From Platerodrilus igneus (taxonomy: Eukaryota; Arthropoda; Insecta; Coleoptera; Lycidae): a stretch of DNA of 64,000 nt. Each line of letters starts with the position of its first letter. Position 1 is the stretch's first letter. Below the pieces are notes generated by a model. That model saw only the letters and a list, made by a program, of their open reading frames with translations, had not been told where the DNA came from and did not search any database. Shown here piece after piece: positions 24,002 through 34,988 of the stretch. Both the position numbers and the translations under genes were made by a program. Where the stretch lies: assembly GCA_036346225.1 (NCBI GenBank), contig JARFIW010001176.1, positions 1,873,884-1,937,883 on the forward strand. The letters run 5' to 3'.

Positions 24002-24985
24002 CTCATATTTAGACCAGGGTAGAAAATTAATTAACGACATCAAATAATTTTAATCACCGTGTATAAGGAAGCTTTGGGAAAAAGTACGCGTAATTAAATG
24101 CTTAGTGTAAAGATTTAAATCATTCAATTAGAATGTAGGGTTTGTATAGAATTTTATTAGATAATACGCGTTATTAAAACCCTGGAGCATAAAAATTTAT
24201 TCGTTTCATTAAAAATAAGGGATTTAAATTATTCACTAGACGCTTTCTATAAAAAGAAGCAGAATTAAAATGCTCAACTTGTATGTAATTTAATTGTTCC
24301 AAGTACTAAAACAAATAGAAATTACGTGCAAAATTTATATTTATTAATTCAATTTTTAAGTAACGAGTATTAAACAAAGTGTACAGATAATAATTAATAT
24401 ATAATATGCATAAAAGCTTTTAAAAACCCAATAATACGTGGAATATCCAAATCGTAGAAGTATTACGATTGAACACTTGCGTATTTTTAAATATCACGTT
24501 CTGTTTAATTTGTATAGATAAACATGCAGATTCTGCGTATATTGCAAACGGTCGGATAAACCGTAGCTTATATTAACGGGAAGGCTAGATACGGGGTTAT
24601 TTAACTCAAATAGGGATCCACGTGGATTGAAATAACCGATAGTAAGGAATATCGATTTGTACCACTCAGAAAAGGGTAGATAGAGACGGATAATATGCGC
24701 AAGGCAGAGACACGGGTAATAAAAGGCGTGATTTTGAGCAACGTCACTGGGTTTGCGATTGGTTGAAATAAGTTGCAGATATGAGAGGTGAAAACATAAC
24801 AATTTCTATAGATAATTAATTAATTGTTTGCAGACGCGTTGCGTGTCGTGTGAAAGGTTCTTAGATTTTCAACTGGCGCGTGTGCAAATTTTTAGAATCG
24901 CTGTGCCGAGCTGTCGAAAAGGGAACAGAGAATGCGAAATTCTAAAAATTGGCCGTTGCGGGACAAAACCGACGTGCAGGCGAGC

Positions 24986-24994
24986 TATATATAA
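24986..24994 (+). promoter_or_regulatory. TATA-like box in the left palindrome arm
   Basis: TATATATAAA follows a GC-richer block and precedes tccgtgattatagg. The mirrored site in the right arm (about 27410-27420) is degenerate. This could be a promoter inside the repeated unit, but no initiator or transcript evidence is visible. Confidence 0.25.
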
Positions 24995-26182
24995 ATCCGT
25001 GATTATAGGTGTTTCGCTCTCTTAGATTTTCGATTTTTATTCAATACTTTAAAAAGTTTTGCTCTTTATTTTTGCTGTTATACCATACTTCAAGCAGAAT
25101 ACGTGCTACGATACAAGTTATTATGCATTAGTGCACTTAGAAAAGAAGGTACAAGGTAATAAAGTCTAGTTATATTTGCGAGTATTACTGTACCAATTAT
25201 CGAAATTAGTAACGATAAATGAATAAACAAAAGTAGGCAGTTTTGGGTATAGCGTGAAAGAATTATGAATTTCAGTGCTATTTTCGGGGTTAATGATCAA
25301 ATGTTATTAGTAAACGTGATTGGATCTACAAACAAGATTTAGATATACATAGATGCGTTTCTGAGAAGCCCTAAAACTTTTAAACGAATGGTGTTGTAGA
25401 TGAATTTTAAAAGGCGACCAGGAATCTGAGGACGTAAACATAACCCAGTTGGAATGGTGAAATTAGCGGACGATGTACATTGAAGCCACGAGTGCAGTAC
25501 ATTAGTAAATGTTCGAACTTTGATGTTTTGGTGTGTGGATATCTTTATAATTTATTTGATAAAATGGACAGTAGTGAATTTGTATAAACAACAAATTTTA
25601 ATTTTAATGAAATTTTCTTAGTAGAAAGGAGTATTTAGCAGTTTATGTTCTGATTATGATGAAATTTGGGTCTGTCTTTGAGCTCAATAGACTAACCTGT
25701 TGATTAACGTGCGGAAGATGCTCCCTTTATTCAGACTTAGGCCTGCACATATTGTAACTTAATTAGTATGCATCCTACAGGACTTTAATTCTGGATGCAA
25801 ATTAAAATGATGACAAATTTAAACTTGAAATTTTATGATACTGAAATTTATGCTGAAAGTTAATTTGAAATTTTAATGTATTATGAATATTGATGTAAAT
25901 AGAGTTAACGTTGATGTTGGTAGGAATGTGTTTGTTTTTTATGAATGAGGATGAAAGTTTTAACTAGGTGAGCAGCCGAAACGGAATGAGTAAAGAGGCG
26001 ATTATCAGAAGAGATTCAACAGGGCGAGAATCACAGCAAATCTTGGTGCCCAATTCCAGAGGATCGAATATTTTTTTTTTACTCAGGTGAGGCTTTTGTA
26101 GGATACACAGCATAATCTAGACGGCCCAACGCTGGGCCTCGATTCGAAAACCTTAGTTCCCGAATTTTGGAGAGATACACAG

Positions 26183-26184
<2 letters not shown>

Positions 26185-26225
<41 letters not shown>
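26185..26225. repeat. (AT)n tract at the palindrome centre
   Basis: Uninterrupted AT run with CACAGCA on the left and TGCTGTG on the right, so the centre of the palindrome is itself a perfect dyad. Confidence 0.95.
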
Positions 26226-26228
<3 letters not shown>

Positions 26229-28321
26229 CTGTGAAACCTACAAAAAGCCTCACCAGAGTAAAAAAAAATATTCGAGCCTCTCAAACTGGGCACCAAGATT
26301 TGCTGTGATTCTCGCCCTGTTGAATCTCTTCTGATAGTCGCCTTTTTACTCTTTCCGCCTCGGCTGCTCACCTAGTTAAAACTTTCATCCTCATTCATAA
26401 AAAAAAACAAACACATTCCTACCACAAACATCAACGTTAACTCTATTTACATCAATATTCATAATACATTAAAATTTCAAAATTAAAATTCAGCATAAAT
26501 TTCCGTATCATAAAATTTCAAAATTAAATTTGTTATCATTTTTATTTGCATCCAGAATTAAAGTCCTTGTAGGATGCCTACTAATTAATTTAACAATATG
26601 TGCAGACCTAAGTCTGAGTACAAAGGGAGCATCTCCCACCCCTTTACGTTAATTAAACAGGTTAGTCTAATTGAGCTCAAAGACAGACCCAAATTTTCAT
26701 CATAATCAAGAACATAAACTGCTAAATACTCCTTTCTACTTAAACAAGAAAATTTCACCTTAAAATTAAAATTTTGTGGTTTGTACAAATTCACTACTGT
26801 CCATTTTTTTGGTAAACAAATTATAAAGTTATTCAACACACACCAAAACATCAAAAATCGAACAACAAAGCATAAGTTACCTGAAGGTTAATGCACTCGT
26901 GGCTCCAATGTACATCGTCCTTTGTTAATCACACCATTCCAACTGGGTTATGTTTACGGCTTCTAATTCTGAACGCTATTAAAATTTTCTACACCACCAT
27001 TCATCTAAAGTTGTTTCAGGGCTTCTCAAGAACGCATCTATGTATATCTAAATCTTGTTTGTAGATCCAATCACGTTTACTAATAACATTTGATTATTAA
27101 CACCCCCGAAAAATAGCAAAGAAATTCCTACTTCTTTCACGCTATACCCCAAAACTGCCTACTTTTGTTTATTCATTTATCGTTACAAATTTGGATAATT
27201 GGTACAGTAATACTCGCAAATATAACTAGACTTTATTACCTTGTATCTTCTTTTCTAAGTGCACTAATGCATAATAACTTGTATCGTAGCACGTAAAGAG
27301 CAAACTGTTTTAAAGTATTCAATAATCACCAAAATATAAGAGCAAACTGTTTAAAGTATTGAATCAAGATCGAAAAATCTAAGACATCGAAACTGTTTAA
27401 AGTCCGGGTTTATATAATAGCTCGCCTGTATGTCGGTTTTGTCCCGCGACGGCCAGTTTTCAGAATTTCGCATACTATGTTCCCTTTTCGACAGTCTGGC
27501 ACGCGGTTCTATTAAATTTGCACACGCGCCAGTTGAAAATCTAAGAAATTATCACACGGCTCGCAAACAAGTCCGAGAATAACTAATTAATTTTGTATAG
27601 AAATCGTTACGTTTACACCTCTCATATCTGCATCTTATTACAACCAATCGTATCCCTCGTGACGCTACTCAAATTACGCCTTTTATTATCTGTGTCTCTG
27701 CCTTGCGCATTTTATCTGTCTTTTTCTAACTTGCTCCTAGTGGTGCAAATCGATACTCTTTATTATCGGTTATTTCAGTCCACGTGTATTCTTATTTGGG
27801 TTAAATAACCCCGTATCTAGCCTTCCCGTTAACATAAGCTATGGTTTATCCGACCGTTTCCAATATACGCAGAATTTTCATGTTTATCAGCTCGAATTTA
27901 TTAGAATTTGACATTTAAAAATACGCAGATGTTCAATCGTAACATTTTAAATAACACTTCTACGATTTGAATATTATTGGGTTTTTTTAAAAGCTTTTAT
28001 GCCTATTATACCTTAATAATCGTTCAATTAATTCCAATTAAAATAATAATGAATGGCATTGACTTCTACCCTTTAATTTTTAGTGAAACCTAATTAAATA
28101 TTAATTATTATTTGTACACTTTGTTTAATACCCGTTGCTTAAAAATTGAATTAATTAATATAAATTTTGCACGTAATTTCTATTTGTTTCTTGGAACAAT
28201 TAAATTAAATACACCTTGAGCATTTTAATTCTGCTTCTTTTTATAGAAAACGTCCTTATACACGGTGATTAAAATTATAGAAAATTAATTAATTAATTTT
28301 CTACCCTGGTCTAAATATGAG

Positions 28322-28371
<50 letters not shown>

Positions 28372-28375
<4 letters not shown>

Positions 28376-28783
28376 AACTGAAGAATGTAATTCAAATCAC
28401 AGAGGTAAAGAATAAATGATTGCACATATAAAGGTGGTGTCGGCCTTTCAAATATTTAGAAACAGCGATAAATCTTTCCTAATAGTACCGCAACCTGACT
28501 CACATGCATATATTTAACCACGCTGAAAAAGTACTCTACTAATGTTAGTAGTTCTGTAAAATTAAATAAAGAAAAATTTTGTCTATTTATGCCACGGCTT
28601 TTGAAACTCACTCAGGGATTATTATATCTAGATATTTATACTCTGTAAGAAAACATGGGTTCTTGTCGTCTTACAGGTACATTAAACACTTTCACATAAA
28701 GCGTCCCCTAGTTAAAACCACTTAACCTCTCGCAGTGCAGATGTGGCGTTCTTATTTTCAAAGATTGATAAATATATTCACAA
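28372..28783. other. Short stretch between the palindrome and the jockey LINE
   Basis: No gene is supportable. The 5' boundary of the LINE lies somewhere here or just inside the first frame, because the first ~25 residues of that frame do not look LINE-like. Confidence 0.5.
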
Positions 28784-29374
28784 ATGTATAATTTAGATAA
28801 ACGTTTGAGATTCAAATTACTAACAAATATCTTTAAATGGTGCATATACATTCAAAATTACTTAAAGGTAAACTCAATTGAATATTTTACTTATACATTA
28901 AAGTCAGAGCGTGAACTTAAAGTAGTTATCAAAGGACTTGCGGCTTACATCACGACAGACGACGTACAGACTGAACTGACACAGTTAGGATTTAACGTGA
29001 AATACGTAACAAAACTACAAAATAAACAGAAAACATACACTAACACAATAATGGTCGCACTGGATAACACACCCACGTCACATAACATTTACAATTACAC
29101 TAACCTACTTTACTGTAGCAAGCTCAAAATAGTAGCGTTCGAGTCCCGAGTCGAAATAGGACAATGCTTTTTCTGTCAACGATTCGGGCACTCGAGCCTA
29201 AACTGCGGCTACAAGCCAAGGTGCGTAAAATGCACAGGACACCACCTAGCCGCCAACTGTACGAAAAACAGAGACACAGCACCAGTTTGCGTTAACTATC
29301 CTGGAACGCAAACGGTATACAAAACAGATTCACAGAACTCAAACACTTTTTACAGGAACATGACGTTGACATAG
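28784..29374 (+). pseudogene. Jockey-like LINE ORF1 (gag-like nucleic-acid-binding protein), truncated
   Basis: The frame opens at ATG 28784, but LINE homology is only apparent from about residue 36 (SERELKVVIKGL), the start of the pre-C2HC domain of jockey-type ORF1 proteins. Two zinc knuckles follow, CFFCQRFGHSSLNC and CVKCTGHHLAANC. The expected third knuckle begins (VCVN) and then runs into unrelated residues. This point coincides with the opening of ORF2 in another frame, so the ORF1 C-terminus has been deleted and fused to the ORF2 start. ORF1 proteins of this class bind element RNA. This copy is broken at both ends. Confidence 0.85.
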
Positions 29375-30868
29375 CACTTATATCAGAAACCAGGATAAAC
29401 ACTACAAAACCAATAAATCTGGCAAACTACAGCACTTACAGAAAGGACCGCGACACACCACCTGGACAACCACCATCCGGAGGGGTAGCCATCCTAATAC
29501 ACAAAAGACTTCTACACGAACAATTACACCTAAAGCCCACAACACTCGACGCTGTGGGCGCACGACTTAAAACAAACGGACACTACTTAAACATCATAGC
29601 AGTTTACAGAAGCCCCCACATACCTCACCTAAGCACGGTAGACATAGACAAATTACTACAAAACGACACTCCGACAATAATCAGTGGGGATCTAAACGCC
29701 AAACACCAAGCATGGGGAGCACGAACGAACAACACGAGCGGACGTATACTCCACTTGCACTCACTGAACAAACACTTTGACGTAATCGCACCTAACGAAC
29801 CGACAAGAATCCCCCAAACGAGACAATACCAAGCAGATGTTTTAGACATATCCCTACTACAACACATACCTTACCCAATACAAACTGAAGTAATACATGA
29901 CTTAAGCTCGGCCCACCTACCAATAATCACCACGATACAAACACAATCCCAGACAACACACGTACGACCCAGACACAGACACAACTGGAGGAAATTCAAC
30001 AAAGCACTACAAAGAATGATCACGGACGGCAACCCGGACATAAACAACGCACAAGACATAGACACTCACGTTCAAAACCTAACGAGCACTATGAAACAAG
30101 CCCTGCAATACAGTAAACAAACTATCACCCTTAAAAACTCAAGACCGAACTTACCAGATTACATTAAACAAGCGATCAAAGACAAAGAAAAACTAGTACG
30201 ACGATGGCACAACACACGTCACCCACACATAAAACACACTTTAAACACCGAACAAGAAGCAATTAAAATCATGTTGAAAGAACACTACAACGAATCATGG
30301 ACAAAACACATACAGGACACACTACAGACTGACGGTAACCTATACAGACTAAACCGAAAACTACTATCAAAAAAGAACCCAAAACCCACTCCACTACAAG
30401 GACAACACGGTATGCTTTACACAGCTGAGGACAGAGCGACTCAATTTGCGAACGTACTGAAAGAACTGCACACTGATAACCCCACTGAAGACAAAAACTT
30501 CACCAACTTCATAAACACAGCACTAAACCACATACTACAATTACCAGCAGACAACGACATACAGCACGTAACACCACAAGAAGTAAAACAAACAATTAAC
30601 AAACAAAGCAACATAAAGGCACCTGGAAAGGACGAAATACCTAACATCGCATGGAAACACATCACAAAAAAGACGCTCGCACTAATAACAAAAATTTTCA
30701 ACAGTATTATCAACTACAGACACTTCCCTACAGACTGAAAATCCGCAATAGTAGTGATGATACCGAAACAGGACAAAAACACAAGAGACGCTAACAACTA
30801 CAGACCTATATCACTACTAAACTCCATCTCAAAAATCTTCGAAAGAATCCTACTGACGAGACTTAAAC
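29296..30868 (+). pseudogene. Jockey-like LINE ORF2, 5' half: endonuclease and start of RT
   Basis: The frame is open from 29296, just after a stop, and has no ATG because the ORF1/ORF2 junction is deleted. EEP endonuclease blocks are clear: LISETRIN near the start, GVAILIHKRL, IIAVYRSPH, the catalytic SGDLNAKHQAWG and SSAHLPI. A linker and the first RT blocks follow (IKAPGKDEIPN and FPTD). A TGA at 30736-30738 interrupts the frame where a Trp codon is usual in the family, and the same frame continues through NNYRPISLL to the insertion site. The Polinton-like element starts at 30875. The ORF resumes at 42073. The DNA strand is strongly A/C-rich, as in many jockey elements. Confidence 0.9.
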
Positions 30869-30874
30869 CACTAC
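30869..30874 (+). repeat. 6-bp target-site duplication, left copy
   Basis: CACTAC lies immediately before the AG that opens the inserted element. The same six bases follow its terminal CT at 42067-42072. Keeping one copy joins the two LINE halves in frame. Confidence 0.9.
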
Positions 30875-31094
30875 AGTAGAGTATAATTGACAATCCCACC
30901 CCCTCATTTCCTCCAGAATCCCTCATTTCCTCACTCATCTGGACCAATTTACATGTAAATTCCCATAAGGAGGAAATGAGGGTGATGAATCTCCTCCTGA
31001 CTCCTCCTTGCTCTCCTCCTTGCTCGGACACCCCCACAACCATTTTGATTACATCACACCCGCATTCTTTCCACCCGCGAGATAAATCTTTCTC

Positions 31095-31985
31095 CACATT
31101 TCCACCCACGAGATAAACCTATCTTGTTTGGTATCAATTAATATTAGAATTTTCTTAGCTACCCGAATCTCTAAGAATTTTTTAGATTGCATCATCCCCA
31201 GGAGCTACCCTCATTTTAAGATTTCTTACCTGTAGCGACTTTGAGCGTTCTTATAAATTTTTATACATGCGATACATTAAATTAGCTTAGAATTTTATGC
31301 ACATCCCGAATCTGTAAACAGATTTGAAATCGGACCACGCCCTGCAAAGTTATACCCCTTTAAAGTCCTGATCTTCTAATTTTGCTATTTGCTCTATAAG
31401 CAAACCTAACAAATAGTTTTCTTCGTCTAGCCATTGCATCTTTCGAGATAAACCTATCTTGTTTGGTATTAATCAATATTAGAATTTTCTCAGCTACCCA
31501 AATCTCTAGGAATTTTTCAGATTGCACCATCCCCAAGGAGCTACCCTAATTTTAAGATTTCTTACCTGTAGCGACTTTTGAGCGTTCTTATAAATTTTTT
31601 TATACATGCAATACATTAAATTAGTCTACAATTTTACGCACAACCAGAATCTGCAAACAGATTTGAAATCGGACCACGCCCTGCAAAGTTACACATATAC
31701 CCTCTGCGAGATAAATCTTTCTCCACATTTCCACCCACGAGATAAACCTACCTTGTTTGGTATCAATCAATATTAGAATTTTCTAAGCTATCCAAATCTC
31801 TTTAAATTTTCACATAGCACCATCCCCAGAGAGCTACCCCATTTTAAGATTTCTTACCTGTAGCGACTTTTGAGCGTTCTTATAAATTTTTATACATGTA
31901 GCACATCTTGTTAGTCTAGAATTTTATGCACAATCCGAATCTCTAAATAGATTTAAAATCGAACGACCCTTACCATTTTACACAC
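31095..31985 (-). repeat. Three tandem terminal modules, left arm
   Basis: Three direct copies (about 31095-31365, 31435-31690 and 31710-31985) each contain gagataaacctatcttgttt, a ttagaattttct block, cctgtagcgactttgagcg, and a palindrome of the type AATCTGT-AA-ACAGATT next to an accacgccctgcaaag block. Non-coding. They could serve as replication, transposase-binding or promoter modules. Confidence 0.85.
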
Positions 31986-32149
31986 ACCCTTTAAATTATA
32001 AATTTCCTGCGGCTTATACATAAAAGAAAATCTAAAACCATTCTTAAAACTTTTTATTACAAACAATTTTACTAATACAGTTTAAATTTTGTAAAACCAC
32101 ATTTCTAAATACATATTCACAATTTTTATTTTCAACCTAGAACTTGTCA

Positions 32150-32921
32150 TATCGGGTCATACTTATTAATATTTATTTCTAAATAGAGCACCTTTTCCAA
32201 AGACCAACCGGACTCGCATGTTTCAAATTCCTCTGATTTTGTTCGCATGGTTTCGCTTAAGACCTCGTACGTATTTTCCAGATTACTAGAAGACGTTATA
32301 ACCACATTTTTGTGTTAAAGGATTTCACATCGGTAGCCTCTTCCCCATTTTGATGTAAACGCCGTAGAGTTCGCAATAGACTTTTACTGCTGTATGTTGT
32401 ATTCTTTTTTCATTTATTAATCGAATAAATCGCTCTTTCTGCTTCCAAAGAAACTCGGGCACTGCATCGTCGACACTGGCGTTCTTTATGCGATAGCTAG
32501 CCATACGGTTGTTAAACGCAGTGCTAACCATTTCTACACCATCGTCGCTAGTAGCGGTAACTGATGCATTTTATGTCTGTTGCTCCTTAAATGTGCGGCA
32601 TACGTAGTTTTTCCATTTCGAAATCGCATACTTTACACATAATTCGTGGTTGTTTCGTACAAGACCCTTTAACAGCTGGCGGAGCTGAACGTTTACGGCT
32701 TAATGACATGCCGTGCTGTTTTCCTTGTGTCGCAGTAAGTTATCCATTCTCGTAAAAGCGAAACCGCAAGTCCCACAGTTTAAGTACTTTGCTGCGGGCG
32801 GTTGTATAAGCAACCGTGGACGATGTTGCACCACGACATTTGTTCTGGTGCCGTTTGAGAGCATTTTCCAGGTATAGGAAGCACCGCAAGAGTTGCACTT
32901 ATAAACGTTTGCAGATACCAT
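32150..32921 (-). pseudogene. Zinc-finger pPolB-like N-terminal fragment, left-arm copy
   Basis: Mirror copy of 40007-40787. It starts at the ATG at 32921. An early single-base loss in an A run (near 32870) shifts the frame inside the first finger, and a further small loss occurs after it, so this copy is more damaged than the right one there. Near 32390 it keeps the frame that the right copy has lost. It ends at the same truncation point, followed by the terminal modules. See the right-arm entry for domain reasoning. Confidence 0.7.
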
Positions 32922-33078
32922 TTTAGTACAAAACAAAATCCACACTATAAGACTTGACTTGTTAGCGAACTAACTTATAACTAAAGAGTTTATTCTTGCG
33001 CACCTGCTTTATGTACCCTATAGAATGCAAACCGAAGGTTTCGAAGACACCGAACGAAGTCTCGGATTCAGCGAGGAA

Positions 33079-33225
33079 CTAAATGTCGTCATCTTGAGCC
33101 AATCCTCGCAGCTCGTCCAATACATTTAGCACCAATGTATGCGCTCGGTTCGCTTTGTCCATGCTGCGAATGCCGTTAGTAAAAACACCGGAAAACGTCT
33201 TCCATGTTATACGGATCGCGTGCAT
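33079..33225 (-). CDS. Small frame of about 48 residues, left-arm copy
   Basis: Mirror of 39701-39847, with one residue difference near the C-terminus. It starts at an ATG at 33225. I do not recognise the product. It may be a fragment of a larger gene, since the frame stays open upstream of the ATG. Confidence 0.35.
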   Translation of the reverse strand: MHAIRITWKTFSGVFTNGIRSMDKANRAHTLVLNVLDELRGLAQDDDI

Positions 33226-33517
33226 ATTAAAAATCCAAAAGGGTGGTAGCACACGCACACAACTTGTGTGCAAGTCGTAGAAGATGCAGTGCTACTATAA
33301 CCAAAAACACTTTAAACCATTACTAAGGAAATACCAACTTGTTGTCTACAGGATACTTACTAATAAAGCAATTTAATTTTAAATAATTTCTACGTCATAT
33401 TTTAGGTAGGCTTGAATATTTTCCAAATGAATCACCGAGCGAAAGTATATGCTTAGCAGTATTAAATTAACCATTAATTTCCCATTTTTACGACCATGGT
33501 TAATTATAGATTAAAAT

Positions 33518-33886
33518 TTAATTTGTGCACGTTCGACCTTCTCGTAAACTAACATATTTTATAGCAACAATGCGCTGTATAATACATGCATACCCCTTCT
33601 CTGCGCTACTGCTATTCTTGTAATTGCTAGAAAAATTCACTCTCCTTTTACTGTTAGGATGCAAAGCACCATTTTTTTTCTTATACTTTCTATAGCACAT
33701 CGCGCACTTTTTCGTCGGATAATTAAATTTTTGTTTATGTAGGCCTTTACACTTTCGCATAGCGGTCAACCGCACGCAATGATTTCTAGAACCGGTAAGT
33801 ACTCGATATCGCCCAAATAGAGAATTAGATGCTCGATGTCTGTCAACTACCAATTCCCTCGTAAAAGGTAGAAAAAACTCAGTCAA
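33518..33886 (-). pseudogene. Cysteine/lysine-rich frame, left-arm copy
   Basis: Mirror of 39040-39300. The frame has no ATG at its open start. The first in-frame Met precedes RKCKGLHKQKFNYP and a CAMCYRKYKKKNG block. A single-base difference from the right arm keeps this frame open for about 35 more residues. The Cys-x2-Cys pairing within a basic stretch suggests a small zinc-binding segment. The family is not recognised. It is half of an internal duplication in the arm (second unit near 34030-34230). Confidence 0.45.
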
Positions 33887-34671
33887 TCATCCATTTTACT
33901 TCGACCCGCTCCTGTTCTGATAATTTACAAACATTTTTTTTTCAAACGACAATGGGCCGAGAATTTTTAAACCTCCGAGGGATCTTTAAGTCGTGATCAA
34001 TTACACATCCGAGCTACGCGTAAACTAACAATGCACTGTATAATACATGCATACCCCTTCTCTGCGCTACTGCTATTCTTGTAGTTGCTTGAAAAAGTCA
34101 GTCGCCCTTTTTATTGTTAGGGCTGCTAAAAAACACCATTCCATACTTTCTTTATAAGTGTAGCACATCGCATACTTTTTTGTCGGATAATTAAATTTTT
34201 CTTTATGTAGGCCTTTACACTTTCGCTTATTTAAACATCTAATACGATTGATTAACCACTTTCGATTATTCTAACGGAGACCACCATACGCACCGTTCTT
34301 TTTGAATCCAACGATCCTATGGGCTTCCACGCACTAACACCTGACGTATCTTTCCTACTATTTGTTAAACAAAAACTACCGGTATCACCATTGTGGACGT
34401 GTACGAGAATATGTAACCATATACATTAATCACTTTAAGCTATTTTATTTAGTCCACGAAAACTACTATTTTTCTAAACCACAATTAATAATTGCCTTTA
34501 TAGGTTTAACATTTCTACCATTACCCAATGACTTTAATTTCTTATTGGGGAGAATCCTTATTCTCCCACGCACTGTTGCGTACCTGGATGCCCACCCCTT
34601 TTGGGAATATATGCTCGTTATAGGTTGTAAGACCCGCGGTTTTACTTAACTACTCATTAAAAAGCAATTAG

Positions 34672-34803
34672 GTCATATGGTCATGCGGTCATATGGTCAT
34701 GTGGTCATGTGGTCATATGGTCATGTGGTCATATGGTCATATGGTCATGTGGTCATGTGGTCATATGGTCATGTGGTCATATGGTCATATGGTCATGTGG
34801 TTA
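34672..34803 (+). repeat. Octamer tandem repeat at the left edge of the unique centre
   Basis: About 16 copies of GGTCATRT (alternating GGTCATAT and GGTCATGT) stand in tandem. The block starts about 20 bp inside the inner end of the left arm and directly precedes the promoter of the central gene. Confidence 0.95.
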
Positions 34804-34827
34804 TGTGAGCAGGGAGATTAAATTTGA

Positions 34828-34835
34828 TATATAAG
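34828..34835 (+). promoter_or_regulatory. TATA box of the central gene
   Basis: TATATAAG lies about 160 bp upstream of the ATG at 34989. A plausible start region (gagcttagttatag) lies about 25-35 bp downstream. This is the best-placed core promoter in the element. Confidence 0.5.
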
Positions 34836-34988
34836 GAAGTAGTTTTGGGTTGAGCTTAGTTATAGTAAGACATTTTTTAACAACATATTCGACTATTTTT
34901 TGGTAATATACGCCCCACTCTGTAGGATACATAAGGGAACAAATTTTCGTATTCAATTTAGTATTTGACGGTAGCTAGAACGGTAAAC

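Larger units (their letters stand above)
23962..28371. repeat. AT-punctuated palindrome with arms of about 2.1 kb
   Basis: The left arm (24000-26112) reads as the reverse complement of the right arm (26226-28325) over its whole length. The sequence ttactcatatttagaccagg opens the left arm and its complement closes the right one. The text around tcacctagttaaaactttca, the hexamer-rich cacgcgccagttgaaaatcta and the ccgtttgcaatatacgcaga block also all recur inverted. (AT)n tracts sit at 23963-23999, 26185-26225 and 28323-28371: both tips and the centre. Visible differences include a 60-bp insert at 26113-26172 on the left only and a local triplication near 27295-27400 on the right only. No protein gene is seen in the arms. 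The element class is unknown. Confidence 0.9.
30875..34653 (+). repeat. Left terminal inverted repeat of the Polinton-like element
   Basis: The 3,779-bp arm matches the reverse complement of 38273-42066. The match stops after ggttttacttaactac at 34653. The outer 250 bp are pyrimidine-rich on this strand, with reiterated ctcatttcctc blocks. Its gene fragments read on the minus strand, towards the outer end. Frames differ from the right arm by single-base changes, several of them in homopolymer runs. Confidence 0.92.

Noticed and set aside
26153..26371. A 72-codon frame across the palindrome centre with an alternating Ile-Tyr run
   Set aside because: The Ile-Tyr run is the translation of the (AT)n tract. 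There is no coding signal on either side.
30736..30738. In-frame TGA in the jockey ORF2 as possible stop-codon recoding
   Set aside because: A single nonsense change in an element that is also deleted and interrupted is simpler, and nothing nearby suggests a recoding signal.
34362..34649. A 95-codon frame on the plus strand, identical in both arms (mirror 38277-38564)
   Set aside because: It runs antisense to a decayed copy of the central gene and shows no motif. Its identity in both arms follows from the inverted repeat, so it is not evidence of selection.
34672..34803. Regular short repeats resembling a CRISPR array
   Set aside because: The octamers are directly adjacent with no unique spacers, and the window is eukaryotic. 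It is a simple tandem repeat.
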